Shown here piece by piece: positions 15,718 to 24,844 of a stretch of 64,000 nt of DNA. This DNA comes from Rathayibacter sp. VKM Ac-2879 (GTDB lineage Bacteria > Actinomycetota > Actinomycetes > Actinomycetales > Microbacteriaceae). The position numbers were made by a program, and so were the translations under genes. Each line of letters opens with the position of its first letter. Position 1 is the first letter of the stretch. Under the pieces are notes generated by a model that was given only the letters and a program-made list of their open reading frames with translations, had not been told where the DNA came from and did no database searches. The DNA lies in NCBI RefSeq assembly GCF_015351245.1, contig NZ_JADKSO010000001.1, positions 434,001-498,000 on the forward strand, written 5' to 3'.

Positions 15718-16023
15718 ATGGCCAAGAAGAGCAAGATCGCCCGCAACGAGCAGCGCAAGGTGATCGTGGATCGCTACGCTGCCAAGCGCCTCGAGCTGAA
15801 GAAGGCCCTCGTCGACCCCGCGGGGACCGACGAGTCCCGCGAGGCCGCTCGCGTCGGCCTCCAGAAGCTCCCCCGCAACGCCTCGCCCGTCCGCGTCCGT
15901 TCGCGCGACGCCGTCGACGGTCGTCCCCGCGGCAACCTCACGAAGTTCGGCATCTCGCGTGTCCGCTTCCGTGACATGGCTCACCGTGGTGAGCTCCCGG
16001 GCATCACCAAGTCGAGCTGGTAG
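15718..16023 (+). CDS. rpsN: 30S ribosomal protein S14 (long, zinc-free type)
   Basis: A 101-residue S14 of the long type: [14 protein letters not shown] at the start, [14 protein letters not shown] in the middle, and the conserved [22 protein letters not shown]. The zinc-binding CxxC motif of the short form is absent. Together with zinc-free L28 and L33, this gives a cluster like the Zur-controlled alternative set in other actinobacteria. It may equally be the only copy here. A strong hairpin follows 16 bases after the stop. Confidence 0.96.
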   Translation: MAKKSKIARNEQRKVIVDRYAAKRLELKKALVDPAGTDESREAARVGLQKLPRNASPVRVRSRDAVDGRPRGNLTKFGISRVRFRDMAHRGELPGITKSSW

Positions 16024-16038
16024 AGCGTCAGACCCGGC

Positions 16039-16072
16039 GAAGGCCCCGCGATCCGATGATCGCGGGGCCTTC
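16039..16072 (+). terminator. Rho-independent-type hairpin after rpsN
   Basis: GAAGGCCCCGCGATC (16039-16053) pairs perfectly with GATCGCGGGGCCTTC (16058-16072) around a CGAT loop. It has no long T-run, which is common for actinobacterial terminators. Confidence 0.8.
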
Positions 16073-16189
16073 GTGCGTTCTCGGCGCGGGCGGTGCGGCC
16101 TCCGGGTGGCCCGCGCGCCTTCTCCCGCACGTACCCGCGCGCGTCGGCTGGAGGGGGTTCCCCGCAGGCCCGACGAATACAATGGCGCG

Positions 16190-16915
16190 ATGTCCGAGAG
16201 CAGCCTGCCCAGCGTCGCCGAGATCGCGGCGCTCATCGACCACGCGATCCTCAAGCCCGAGCTCACCCGAGCGGAGGTCGATGCCCAGTTCGACGAGGCG
16301 CGGCAGCACGGCGTCTTCAGCGTCTGCGTCCGCCCGTCCGACATCGCTCACGCGGTGCGCCGCCTCGAGGGCTCGGGAGTCGCCGTCGGCACCGTCATCG
16401 GGTTCCCGCACGGCACCACGTCGACCACGGCGAAGGTCGCCGAGGCCCGGCAGGCCCTCGCCGACGGCGCCGTCGAGCTCGACATGGTCGTCAACATCGG
16501 CCGGCTGCGCAGCGGCCTGCTCGATGATGTCGAGGCCGATGTCCGCGCGGTGGTCGAGGCGGCGGGCGGGCACGTCGTCAAGGTCATCCTCGAGACCAGT
16601 CTGCTCGACGACGCGCAGATCGTCGCCGGGAGCGAAGCCTCCGAGCGTGCGGGAGCCGACTTCGTGAAGACCGCGACGGGCTTCGCGGGCGGCGGCGCCA
16701 ACGAGCACGATCTTCGTCTGATGCGCGGGGCCGTCTCGCACGCCGTCCAGGTCAAGGCCTCGGGAGGCGTGCGCGACCTCGACACGCTCCTCGCCTTCCG
16801 GGCGCTCGGCGTCTCGCGCTTCGGGACGAGCGGCTCGGCCACGATCCTCGGCGACCTCACCGCGCGGCTCGCCGGCGACTCCTCCGCCGCGCGGGTGGAC
16901 GCCTCCTCCTACTGA
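16190..16915 (+). CDS. deoC: Deoxyribose-phosphate aldolase
   Basis: A 241-residue class I aldolase. The ATG at 16190 starts MSESSLPSVAEIAALIDHA. Conserved parts are DHAILKPELT, ELDMVVNIG, and the Schiff-base lysine K160 in DFVKTATGF; VQVKASGGVRD holds the second active-site lysine. It cleaves 2-deoxyribose-5-phosphate to acetaldehyde and glyceraldehyde-3-phosphate in deoxynucleoside catabolism. No other deo genes are adjacent. Confidence 0.95.
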   Translation: MSESSLPSVAEIAALIDHAILKPELTRAEVDAQFDEARQHGVFSVCVRPSDIAHAVRRLEGSGVAVGTVIGFPHGTTSTTAKVAEARQALADGAVELDMVVNIGRLRSGLLDDVEADVRAVVEAAGGHVVKVILETSLLDDAQIVAGSEASERAGADFVKTATGFAGGGANEHDLRLMRGAVSHAVQVKASGGVRDLDTLLAFRALGVSRFGTSGSATILGDLTARLAGDSSAARVDASSY

Positions 16916-17041
16916 CGCGCGTCGCGACCCGGGCGGGGAACGCCCCCTCGCCGAAGCGGGAGTGCGGCTCGGCAGGCGAGACCTGCTCGCCGCGCTCGTC
17001 TTCGCGCGGCCGGAGTCGTCTCGCCGCGCCCGGGGCATCGC

Positions 17042-17290
17042 TCAGATCTCGCGCGGCCCCGGGCGCGGTTCGCCGTCGTCGACGTCGATCCCCTCGATGA
17101 CCTCGCGCCCCAGGAGGTGCGCGCCGTTCCAGGTCTCGACGACGCAGCGGGGGAATCCCTCCCGCGTCGGGTCGTGCAACCAGCTCGCGGCCGCCTCCCG
17201 CGCCCACGCCGCGGAAGCGTAGACGCCGATGATGTCGGTGCGATCGTCCCACGGAGTCGCGGTCGAGAGCACGAAATGATCCCGGCTCAT
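17042..17290 (-). CDS. Hypothetical protein, 82 residues
   Basis: The ATG at 17290 has GAGGAGGCGG just upstream. The protein starts MSRDHFVLSTATPWDDRTDI and contains a pair of Trp residues in AWAREAAASWLHD. It is soluble and acidic toward the C-terminus. No family is recognised. It stands alone between deoC and the Asp23 gene. Confidence 0.6.
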   Translation of the reverse strand: MSRDHFVLSTATPWDDRTDIIGVYASAAWAREAAASWLHDPTREGFPRCVVETWNGAHLLGREVIEGIDVDDGEPRPGPREI

Positions 17291-17504
17291 CGTCCGCCTC
17301 CTCTTCTTCGCATCGAGCCCACAGCTCACCCGGCCTCCTGTTCGTCGCAGCCCCGGGTGGCACACGGACTCCCGGCAGGACGCTACCGGACGTGGCGCGT
17401 CCACGTGTCGCTCACGGCGCGGCGTGATAAGCGCGTGGCAGCGCTCCTCGCCTGATCGTCCCACTCCGGCGGCCGAAAGGGGTGCACGGATCGTCACGTG
17501 ACGT

Positions 17505-17526
17505 TTTCCTGAAAATTTTCGGGAAA
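17505..17526. promoter_or_regulatory. AT-rich palindrome
   Basis: A 22-base imperfect palindrome, TTTCCTGAAAATTTTCGGGAAA, has one mismatched pair. It is the most AT-rich patch in the surrounding 10 kb. It lies in the 329-base gap between the 82-residue gene and the Asp23 gene and may be an operator. The rest of that gap holds only the hairpin at 17556. Confidence 0.4.
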
Positions 17527-17555
17527 GCCCGACGGGGCGAAGGGCCCGCACACGA

Positions 17556-17602
17556 ACGACGACGCCCCCGGGAGCCCGCAGGCTCCTCGGAGGCGTCGTC
17601 GT
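17556..17602. terminator. Terminator hairpin after the Asp23 gene
   Basis: ACGACGACGCC (17556-17566) pairs with GGCGTCGTCGT (17592-17602), with a second inner pairing of GGAGCC and GGCTCC. The hairpin lies 18 bases past the stop of the Asp23 gene in its reading direction. Confidence 0.75.
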
Positions 17603-17619
17603 CGGTTCGAGGCGTGGGG

Positions 17620-18048
17620 TCAGGCGACGCGCGGCTCGGCCTCAGTCGCGTCGTCCTCGGGGATGTGGACGTCCTGGATGGTCACGTTGATCTCGGCGAC
17701 CTCCATGCCGACGATCTGGGTGATCGCGTGGGCGACGGCGGAGCGGACGCCCTCGGCCACCTCCTGCAGCGGCACGGGGTACTCGGCGACGATCGTGACA
17801 TCCGCTGCCACCTGGCGCTCGCCGACCTCGACCTTGACGCCCTGGGCGCGATCGTCGTTGCCGATCGCGCTGCGGAGGGCGCCGATCGCGCGGGCCGCGC
17901 CTCCGCCCAGGGCGTGCACGCCGAGGACCTCGCGCGCCGCGATGCCGGCGACCTTGGCGACGACGCCGTCGTCGATGACGGTGCGACCGGCCCCGGTGCT
18001 CGTTCCGGTGGTGGTCGACGGGCTGGTGGTCGGGGTGCTCTGGGCCAT
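17620..18048 (-). CDS. Asp23/Gls24 family envelope stress protein
   Basis: A 142-residue protein; the ATG at 18048 has AGGAG upstream. After a Ser/Thr-rich start comes the Asp23 core: RTVIDDGVVAKVAGIAAREV, GVKVEVGERQVAADVTIVAEY and ITQIVGMEVAEINVTIQDVHI. In Staphylococcus the family is a membrane-associated alkaline shock protein; in actinobacteria it is commonly linked to cell-envelope stress. It is divergent from the TauE gene. Confidence 0.88.
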   Translation of the reverse strand: MAQSTPTTSPSTTTGTSTGAGRTVIDDGVVAKVAGIAAREVLGVHALGGGAARAIGALRSAIGNDDRAQGVKVEVGERQVAADVTIVAEYPVPLQEVAEGVRSAVAHAITQIVGMEVAEINVTIQDVHIPEDDATEAEPRVA

Positions 18049-18212
18049 GGTCTCCTCTTTCGCTCGGTGCCGGTCGGTCGACCGGAGGTTCTCCAGCTCA
18101 GACGCCCGCGGCGCAGGCGGTCTCACGGTCGGATCGAGAGTCCGCAGGCGACTCCCAGCAACGGAGGCTCTGTGCGTCGTCACGTGCCCGTCCGCTGTGG
18201 TCCCATGGTCGG

Positions 18213-19058
18213 GTGAGCGACGAGGTGACTCCGCAGACCGGTGCTGACGCGCAGGCCGCCGTGCACACGCGGGACGGTGCGTCGTCGACCGGCGCGCGGG
18301 CTCTTCTCCTCTTCACGCTGATCGGCGCGACCGGCGGGGTGCTCTCGGGCGCGTTCGGCGTCGGCGGAGGCATCGTGATGGTGCCGATGCTCATCGCGTG
18401 GGCCGGCATGGACCAGCGCCGCGCCTCCGCGACCTCGCTGCTGGCCATCGCACCGACCTCGATCGCCGGTGCGTTCGCGTACACGCTCGCGGGTCAGGTC
18501 GCCTGGCTGCCGGCAGCGGTGATTGCGGTCGCGGCAATGCTGGGGGCCGTCGCGGGGTCCTGGCTGCTCGCGCGCCTCCCGCTCGGTGTGCTGCGCTGGC
18601 TGTTCGTCGTGCTGCTGCTCGCGGCGGCCGTGCGGATGGGCGTGGTCGGCTCGAACGAGACCGGGGAGGTCGCGGAGGGCTGGGGAGTGTGGCCCGGCTT
18701 CGCGGGGCTCGGCGTCGTCATGGGGGCCGCGTCCGGCCTGTTCGGGATCGGTGGCGGAGCGGTCGCAGTGCCCGTCCTGGTCGGCGCCTTCGGGCTCGCC
18801 GACCTGTTGGCCAAGGGCACCTCGCTCGCGGCGATGATCCCCACGGCGCTGACGGGCTCGATCGCGAACGCTCGGCGGGGACTGCTCGACGTGCGGGCCG
18901 GTCTCGTGGTGGGGCTCTCGGCGACGGCGTTCTCGTTCGCCGGGGTCGCGCTCTCGTTCCTCCTGCCCGCACGGCTCTCGGGGATCCTCTTCGCTGCGCT
19001 GCTGCTGCTCGCCGCAGTGCAGCTCGCGGTGCGAGGGTGCCGGCGGCCCGTGGGCTGA
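18213..19058 (+). CDS. TauE/SafE family sulfite/anion exporter
   Basis: A 281-residue membrane protein with about eight helices and the two-fold repeat of TauE/SafE: GGVLSGAFGVGGGIVMVPML near residue 45 and GAASGLFGIGGGAVAVPVLV near residue 175. The family exports sulfite, sulfoacetate or other organic anions. The GTG start at 18213 is the first in frame. Substrate is unknown. Confidence 0.88.
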   Translation: MSDEVTPQTGADAQAAVHTRDGASSTGARALLLFTLIGATGGVLSGAFGVGGGIVMVPMLIAWAGMDQRRASATSLLAIAPTSIAGAFAYTLAGQVAWLPAAVIAVAAMLGAVAGSWLLARLPLGVLRWLFVVLLLAAAVRMGVVGSNETGEVAEGWGVWPGFAGLGVVMGAASGLFGIGGGAVAVPVLVGAFGLADLLAKGTSLAAMIPTALTGSIANARRGLLDVRAGLVVGLSATAFSFAGVALSFLLPARLSGILFAALLLLAAVQLAVRGCRRPVG

Positions 19059-19153
19059 TCGCTGCGTCCTGACGCAGACGCGCGCCCGTGTCGAGGACCG
19101 TGCCCGAGGCGCGGCTCTCATGGCAGCATCGACGGGATGACCTCCGGTACCGC

Positions 19154-20314
19154 ATGAGCGCGTTCAGCTACCAGGCCGCGTCGATCCCCCTCCGTCTCGC
19201 GAGCGCGGGCATGATCGTCGCCCTCCCGGTCCTCGCCGTCGACCGGCTCGACGACGTCGCGCTGGGCGGCGCGTTGACGGGAGCCGCGCTGTTCCCGAGC
19301 GTGATCGCCGCGCCGCTCGTCGGCACGGTGCTCGACCGCGTGCGACACCCGCGCCGGCTGCTGGTCGCCTCCGCCCTGGTCACCGCCGTCTCGTTCACGC
19401 TCGCCGCATTCCTCGGCGAGGTGCCGACTCCGCTCATCGCCGCACTGCTCGTGGCTGCGGGACTCGCGACGCCGGTCTACATGGGCGGCATGTCGAGTTT
19501 TGTGACGAGCGCGATCCGCGACCCCCGTCGCGCCTACGCGCAGGACTCGCTCTCGTACACGGTCGCGTCGATCGGCGGGCCGTCGATCGTCGGCCTCGCG
19601 ATCGCCGTCGGCGGGGCGCGGGCGGCGATGCTCGCGATGGCGGTCCTCGCGTTCGTGGGCGTGTTCGGCTCGCTCGGCCTGGCGATGGAGGCGCGTCCGG
19701 CGCCGACTGTGGGCGTGCTGCGCACGATCGTGGCGGGAGTCCGGCATCTGGCCACGCACCGCCCGCTCGCGGTGGTCACCTCGGCCGGCACGCTGAGTCA
19801 GGTGGCGGCCGGTGCGGCCGGTGTCGCCGCGATCGGCCTCTCGGTCGAGCGGCTCGGCAGCACCGATGCCGCGGCGTGGATCCTGACCGCCTCCGCGGTC
19901 GGCGGCCTCCTCGGCGCCATCCTCGTGACCGCGCGCCGCGGCCGGAGGCGACCCTCCTGGGTGATGGGAGCCTCCTACGTCGCGACCGGTGCGGCCCTCC
20001 TCGTGGCGGTGCCCGATCTCGGGATCGTCGTGGCCGTCGTCGCCTTCGCCGTGGCGGGAGTGTTCACCGCGCCCTCGAATGCGGCGATGCTCTTCCTCCG
20101 CGACCAGGAGAGCCCGGCGCAGGTGCGCTCTCAGGTGTTCACGATCGGCGCGGGGCTGCGCTCCGCCGCCGCGGCAGTGGGCGCGGTGCTCGCGGGCGCG
20201 GTCGCCGGGATCGGCGCCTCCTGGCTCGTGGCGGGGATCGCGGTCGTGTGGATCGGCTCCGGGCTCCTGCTGCGAGCCTTCCCGCGGACGGCCGAAGAGG
20301 GCCGCCTCGCTTGA
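19154..20314 (+). CDS. MFS transporter
   Basis: A protein of about 386 residues with 11-12 hydrophobic helices and the MFS loop VLDRVRHPRRLLVASAL after the second helix. The pattern is that of a drug/metabolite proton antiporter. The start is uncertain: the ATG at 19154 was chosen because the first helix follows soon after, but a frame from 19088 (408 residues) is open and neither has a strong ribosome site. Convergent with the lipoprotein gene that follows. Confidence 0.82.
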   Translation: MSAFSYQAASIPLRLASAGMIVALPVLAVDRLDDVALGGALTGAALFPSVIAAPLVGTVLDRVRHPRRLLVASALVTAVSFTLAAFLGEVPTPLIAALLVAAGLATPVYMGGMSSFVTSAIRDPRRAYAQDSLSYTVASIGGPSIVGLAIAVGGARAAMLAMAVLAFVGVFGSLGLAMEARPAPTVGVLRTIVAGVRHLATHRPLAVVTSAGTLSQVAAGAAGVAAIGLSVERLGSTDAAAWILTASAVGGLLGAILVTARRGRRRPSWVMGASYVATGAALLVAVPDLGIVVAVVAFAVAGVFTAPSNAAMLFLRDQESPAQVRSQVFTIGAGLRSAAAAVGAVLAGAVAGIGASWLVAGIAVVWIGSGLLLRAFPRTAEEGRLA

Positions 20315-20321
20315 TCCGCGC

Positions 20322-20825
20322 TCAGCTGGCGGAGCCGGCGAGACTGCCCGCGGTGAGCCCGCTCGGATCGGTGGCGAGGCAGTTGATCGTGCGGTCGCCG
20401 CTGTCCCAGCTCTCCTGGGTGGGGTAGTAGTAGCTGAAGTCGAGGTCCGACTCCTCGGGGGAGGCGCCCACGAACGACTCGAAGGCGGCACCGCAGTCGG
20501 TCTCGGCCTGCTGGGTCGTGGCGTCACTCCCGGGGTAGTCGTCGGCGTCGGTCATCGTCACGTTCTGGAACACCTCGTAGGCATGCGGCTCGCTGCACGG
20601 CACGGTCGGCACGTCGGTGACCTCGGTCGCGGTCTCGGTGAGCTCGTCGTTGAGGCAGTCACCGACGCGCAACTGGAAGACATCGGTCGTGCCGCCCTCG
20701 GTGATCTCGCCGGTCTGCTCGTCGCGCGTCTCGCCGCCGAGGAGGCTGGCGATCCCCGAGCATCCCGTGAGGCCGAGGACGAGTGCCGCACCCACGGCGA
20801 GGACGACGGGACGGCGGCGGTTCAT
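20322..20825 (-). CDS. Septum-formation-type lipoprotein
   Basis: A 167-residue lipoprotein; VVLAVGAALVLGLTGC gives a lipobox with Cys22. The mature part begins near VFQLRVGDCLNDE and continues VPTVPCSEPHAYEVFQ and ETDCGAAFESFVG, the conserved four-cysteine pattern of the actinobacterial septum-formation domain. The role is probably at the cell surface, perhaps in division, but is not established. Confidence 0.75.
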   Translation of the reverse strand: MNRRRPVVLAVGAALVLGLTGCSGIASLLGGETRDEQTGEITEGGTTDVFQLRVGDCLNDELTETATEVTDVPTVPCSEPHAYEVFQNVTMTDADDYPGSDATTQQAETDCGAAFESFVGASPEESDLDFSYYYPTQESWDSGDRTINCLATDPSGLTAGSLAGSAS

Positions 20826-20961
20826 CGGAGCTCCAAGTGTCGACGGACAGGTTCTGACCAGGCTAGAGCGCCGACGCGGCGGGCGAGTCCGTCGCGGGGA
20901 GGATCCGGACTCCCTGCTGCGGAGGCTGGCGCGTACCCCGCGCGGGTAGTCGAATAGGGGA

Positions 20962-22713
20962 ATGGCTCAGAAGACGGTCGCAGACCAGCTCATCGCCCAG
21001 CTCATCGACGCCGGCGTCTCCCGGATCTACGGGATCGTCGGCGACTCGCTCAACCCGATCGTCGATGCGGTGCGCCGCAGCGGCGGTGCGGCCAAGGGAG
21101 GCATCGACTGGATCCACGTGCGCAACGAAGAGGCTGCCGCGTTCGCCGCGGGCGCCGAGGCGCAGCTCACGGGCAGGCTCGCGGTCTGCGCGGGCAGCTG
21201 CGGACCGGGCAACCTGCACCTCATCAACGGACTGTACGACGCCCACCGCTCCTCCGCGCCCGTGCTCGCCATCGCCAGCCACATCCCGAGCAGCGAGATC
21301 GGTTCCTCCTACTTCCAAGAGACGCACCCCGACCGCCTCTTCGTCGAGTGCTCGAACTACCGCGAGCTGGTGTCCACCGCGGCGCAGGCTCCGCGAGTCG
21401 TCAACGCCGCGATGCGCAGCGCCGTGGCCCTGCGCGGGGTGGCCGTGGTGACCCTTCCCGGCGATGTCGCCGAGCTCGACGCGGTGGGCGAGTTCCCCGC
21501 CTTTGTGCTCCCCGCCGCACCGGTGCTCGTGCCAGCCGAGAGCGACGTCCGCGCCCTGGCCGCCGCGATCGAGGAGGCGAAGACCGTCGCGATCTTCGCC
21601 GGGGCCGGGGTGCAGAACGCACACGACGAGGTCGTGACGTTCGCCGAGCTCGTCGGTGCCCCGATCGGGCACAGTTTGCGCGGCAAGGAGTGGATCCAGT
21701 ACGACAACCCCTACGACGTGGGCATGACGGGTCTGCTCGGCTACGGCGCCGCCCACGCGGGCATCCACGACGCCGATCTGCTGATCCTGCTGGGAACGGA
21801 CTTCCCCTACGAGCAGTTCCTGCCCGACGCATCGAAAGTGGTGATCGCGCAGGTCGACTCCGACGCCTCCAAGCTGGGCCGCCGCGTCAGCGTGGCGCAC
21901 CCCGTGCACGGCGACGTCGCGGCGACCCTCGCCGCCCTCACCCCGCTGGTGTCGCGCAAGAGCCACCGTTTCCTCGACAAGACGCTGAAGAAGCACGAGA
22001 AGCTCGTGACCGGAGTCGTGGGCACCTACACCGAGGTCACCACGCGACGCCCCATCCATCCCGAGCTGGTCGCGTCCACCCTCGACGGCCTGCTGTCCGA
22101 CGACGCGATCGTCACCGCCGACACCGGCATGGGCAACGTCTGGCAGGCCCGCTACATCACCCCCAACGGCCGGAGGCGCCTCGTGGGCTCCTACCTGCAC
22201 GGTTCCATGGCCAATGCACTCCCGCAGGCGGTCGGCGCGCAGCTCTCGCACCCCGGCCGCCAGGTCGTGTCGCTGAGCGGAGACGGCGGCCTCTCGATGC
22301 TGATGGGCGAGCTGGTGACCGTCGCCGCCTACCGGCTGCCCGTCACGATCGTCGTGTTCAACAACTCCACCCTCGGTCTCGTGAAGGTGGAGATGCTGGT
22401 CGACGGCTTCCCCGACTTCGGAGTGGACGTGCCGATGGTCGACTACGCGCAGGTGGCGCAGGCGATCGGGATTCGGGGCATCCGGGTCGAGGACCCCCGG
22501 GAGGTCGAGGGGGCACTGCGGGAGGCGCTCGCCGAGGACGGGCCGGTCCTCGTCGACGTGGTGACGGATCCGCTCGCGCTCTCGCTGCCTCCGACGATCA
22601 CCGGCACCCAGGTGAAGGGCTTCGCTCTGGCGATCTCGAAGATCGTGATGAACGGAGGAGCGGGCGAGGCCGTCGCCCTCGCCCGCTCGAACATCGGGCA
22701 CGCGTTGCCCTGA
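20962..22713 (+). CDS. poxB: Pyruvate dehydrogenase (quinone)
   Basis: A 583-residue thiamine-diphosphate enzyme. The N-terminal domain has VRNEEAAAFAAGAEAQLTG with the catalytic Glu near residue 56, and CAGSCGPGNLHLINGLYDAH. The C-terminal domain has the diphosphate motif SLSGDGGLSMLMGELVT and ending FNN. PoxB oxidises pyruvate to acetate and CO2, passing electrons to membrane quinones through FAD. The length and motifs match E. coli PoxB more than acetolactate synthases. Convergent with the MFS gene that follows, four bases away. Confidence 0.92.
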   Translation: MAQKTVADQLIAQLIDAGVSRIYGIVGDSLNPIVDAVRRSGGAAKGGIDWIHVRNEEAAAFAAGAEAQLTGRLAVCAGSCGPGNLHLINGLYDAHRSSAPVLAIASHIPSSEIGSSYFQETHPDRLFVECSNYRELVSTAAQAPRVVNAAMRSAVALRGVAVVTLPGDVAELDAVGEFPAFVLPAAPVLVPAESDVRALAAAIEEAKTVAIFAGAGVQNAHDEVVTFAELVGAPIGHSLRGKEWIQYDNPYDVGMTGLLGYGAAHAGIHDADLLILLGTDFPYEQFLPDASKVVIAQVDSDASKLGRRVSVAHPVHGDVAATLAALTPLVSRKSHRFLDKTLKKHEKLVTGVVGTYTEVTTRRPIHPELVASTLDGLLSDDAIVTADTGMGNVWQARYITPNGRRRLVGSYLHGSMANALPQAVGAQLSHPGRQVVSLSGDGGLSMLMGELVTVAAYRLPVTIVVFNNSTLGLVKVEMLVDGFPDFGVDVPMVDYAQVAQAIGIRGIRVEDPREVEGALREALAEDGPVLVDVVTDPLALSLPPTITGTQVKGFALAISKIVMNGGAGEAVALARSNIGHALP

Positions 22714-22717
22714 GGCG

Positions 22718-24049
22718 CTACCGCACCGACTTGATCGGCAGGATCGCGATCGCGCCGAGGAGCGCCAGGGCGGCGCAGAGCGAGAACCACAGGCCGTAGT
22801 TGTTGCCGGTCGGGTCGCCGACGTACACCAGGATCCCGCCGAGGAGAGGGGCCACGGTCTGCGGCAGTGCGTTGGCGATGTTGAACACGCCGAGATCCTT
22901 GCCCGCATCCTCGGGGTTGGGCAGCACGTCGACCACGAGCGCGAGATCGACGCCCACGTAGATGCCATAGGCAAGTCCGAGAATCGCCTCGAGGAGGTAG
23001 AACGAGCCGACGTCGTGCACGGCGACGAGCGCGAGCGTGCCGATCGCGTAGAGGGCGGTCGAGCCCATGACGAACACTTTGCGCCGGCGGAGCCTGTCCG
23101 AGAGCCAGCCCGCGGCGAAGCTCGAACCGATCAGCGCCACGGTGTAAACGAGCACGCTGATGGTGATGACGCCCGGGATCTCGTCCTCGGGCACTCCGAC
23201 ATGGGTGAGCAGGTAGAAGAAGCGGAAGGTCGAGAAGCCGAAGCCCGCGAAGGTGATGAGGAAGCGCGACCACCAGGCCAGTGCGTAGTCGGGGTGCCGC
23301 ACGGGGCTGACCCAGAAGGTGCCGATCCAGTCGCGGAGGGTGGCGCGGGGTGGTCGGGTCGGCAGTGGCCGGTCGGGCAACACGATCGCGAACACGACCA
23401 TCGTCGCGACCGACAGCACTGCGGGAGCGACGAACATCACGAGGAGCTGACCCGCGAACGCCTGTGCCACGGCGGTGCCGCCGAGGACCCCGACGTTCTG
23501 CGCGATGCCGAGCGCCGCCGTGATCGTGCCGCGCTGGAACGTCGGCACCTGGTCGGCGATCGTCGCCAGGAACGGGGCGAACGCCATGTTCGCCCCGAGC
23601 TGCGCGAGCGACCAGCCCACGGTCGCCGTCGGCAGATCCGGGGCGACCGCCATGACGACGAACGCGAGCGTCATCAGGACAGTGCCCGCGACGATCCAGA
23701 CGCGGCGTCGCCCGAACCTGCTCGTGGTGCGGTCGGAGAGCCTCCCGAAGGCGACGTTGGCCACCGTCGCGAAGATCGCGCCGAAGCCGCCGAGCATCGA
23801 GGCCGCGCCGGTCGCTCCGTCCTGCGGGATCACTCCCGCCTGCACGAACGACTGGATCTTGAGTCCGATGCCGACGATGGCGGGGCCGAGGAGGGCGACG
23901 AAGAAGACCAGTTGCGCCACGAGCAGCGCCGCCACGAAACTCCTTCGTGCTGGCTCGGTGGGCTCGGGGAGCCCGTGGTTCCTCGCCGTCGCCGTCGCCG
24001 TCGTCATGCCCGAGGGCATCCCCGCGGCTGATCCGCTCGCTGTCGTCAT
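22718..24049 (-). CDS. MFS transporter (sugar-type), glucosidase locus
   Basis: A 443-residue MFS protein with twelve helices. LSDRTTSRFGRRRVWIVAG carries the loop motif of the sugar-cation symporter (GPH/SLC45-like) branch, repeated as LSDRLRRRKVFVMGS in the second half. The ATG at 24049 has GGAGAGGA upstream. It is on the same strand as the TetR gene and opposite to the GH3 gene, so it likely imports the glucoside or disaccharide the enzyme splits. Confidence 0.85.
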   Translation of the reverse strand: MTTASGSAAGMPSGMTTATATARNHGLPEPTEPARRSFVAALLVAQLVFFVALLGPAIVGIGLKIQSFVQAGVIPQDGATGAASMLGGFGAIFATVANVAFGRLSDRTTSRFGRRRVWIVAGTVLMTLAFVVMAVAPDLPTATVGWSLAQLGANMAFAPFLATIADQVPTFQRGTITAALGIAQNVGVLGGTAVAQAFAGQLLVMFVAPAVLSVATMVVFAIVLPDRPLPTRPPRATLRDWIGTFWVSPVRHPDYALAWWSRFLITFAGFGFSTFRFFYLLTHVGVPEDEIPGVITISVLVYTVALIGSSFAAGWLSDRLRRRKVFVMGSTALYAIGTLALVAVHDVGSFYLLEAILGLAYGIYVGVDLALVVDVLPNPEDAGKDLGVFNIANALPQTVAPLLGGILVYVGDPTGNNYGLWFSLCAALALLGAIAILPIKSVR

Positions 24050-24150
24050 GATCGTCCTCTCCCCATTGAGCGTCGAAGCATCGATGGAGCGGTTCGCGAA
24101 AACCGTTCATCGTGCGGGGATGAGTATGTGGGCGCAGTCGAGACGATGCA

Positions 24151-24160
24151 ATACCTGTAT
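24151..24160. promoter_or_regulatory. Possible TetR operator upstream of the MFS gene
   Basis: ATACCTGTAT is a 4-2-4 palindrome in the 120-base gap between the TetR stop and the MFS start. The flanking sequence CTCATACAGGTATTGC (minus strand) resembles CTCATTGTATGGTTTTGC ahead of the GH3 gene, as expected if TetR binds both. Inference only. Confidence 0.3.
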
Positions 24161-24169
24161 GAGGAAAAG

Positions 24170-24739
24170 TCAGTAAGCGAGGAGGCGCCAGAGGCTCTCG
24201 ATGTCGTCGCCCATATCGATCGAACGGTCCAGTGCCCACTGGATCTGGATGCCGTCGGCGGCGGCGATGAGCAGTCGCGCGACGAGTTCGGGGTCGAGGT
24301 CGGCGCGCGCCATTCCCCTCTCGATCCGCGCCCGGATGGCGTCGGCGAGGTCCGAGCGGATCGAGGCGAGGCGTGCCATGAAGTGCGCGTGCGCGGGGTG
24401 CGCCGGATCCTCCGCCGCCGCGGCGAGCGTCAGGTGCAGCTGCACCAGGCCCGGCACATCGCGGTTGTGCCGCATCACGGCGATCAGGCCATCGATGATG
24501 TCGGTCGCCGAATCGAGGGGCTCGGAGTCGATCTCGTCGCGCTTCTGCAGGATCGCGGTGAGCAGGTGCTCCTTCGACTCGAAGTAGTGCATCAGCCCCG
24601 GGAGGCTCATCTCGCAGCGCCGCGCCACCTCTCGCAGCGAGGTGCCCCGGTAGCCCTCGCGGGCGAAGACGTCGAGGGCGACCCGGAGGATCTCCTGACG
24701 GCGGGCGATCCCTCGCGCGTACGACCCTCGCTCCGGCAT
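24170..24739 (-). CDS. TetR family transcriptional regulator
   Basis: A 189-residue TetR-type repressor. The helix-turn-helix is at residues 12-58: RRQEILRVALDVFAREGYRG, then SLREVARRCEMSLPGLMHYFESKEHLL. The C-terminal domain is of the common type for small-molecule binding (WALDRSIDMGDD near the end). It sits between the MFS and GH3 genes and most likely represses both in the absence of the sugar. The ATG at 24739 is taken; the long open frame above it is an antisense shadow of the GH3 gene. Confidence 0.88.
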   Translation of the reverse strand: MPERGSYARGIARRQEILRVALDVFAREGYRGTSLREVARRCEMSLPGLMHYFESKEHLLTAILQKRDEIDSEPLDSATDIIDGLIAVMRHNRDVPGLVQLHLTLAAAAEDPAHPAHAHFMARLASIRSDLADAIRARIERGMARADLDPELVARLLIAAADGIQIQWALDRSIDMGDDIESLWRLLAY

Positions 24740-24844
24740 GGTCCGATCGTAGGGCAGCGCTTCTCTCACTCTGGTGTGGTCAAAGCCGCTCATTGTATGG
24801 TTTTGCTGCCGCGGCGCAGGAGCCCGGCCGATCGGAGAGCAGCC

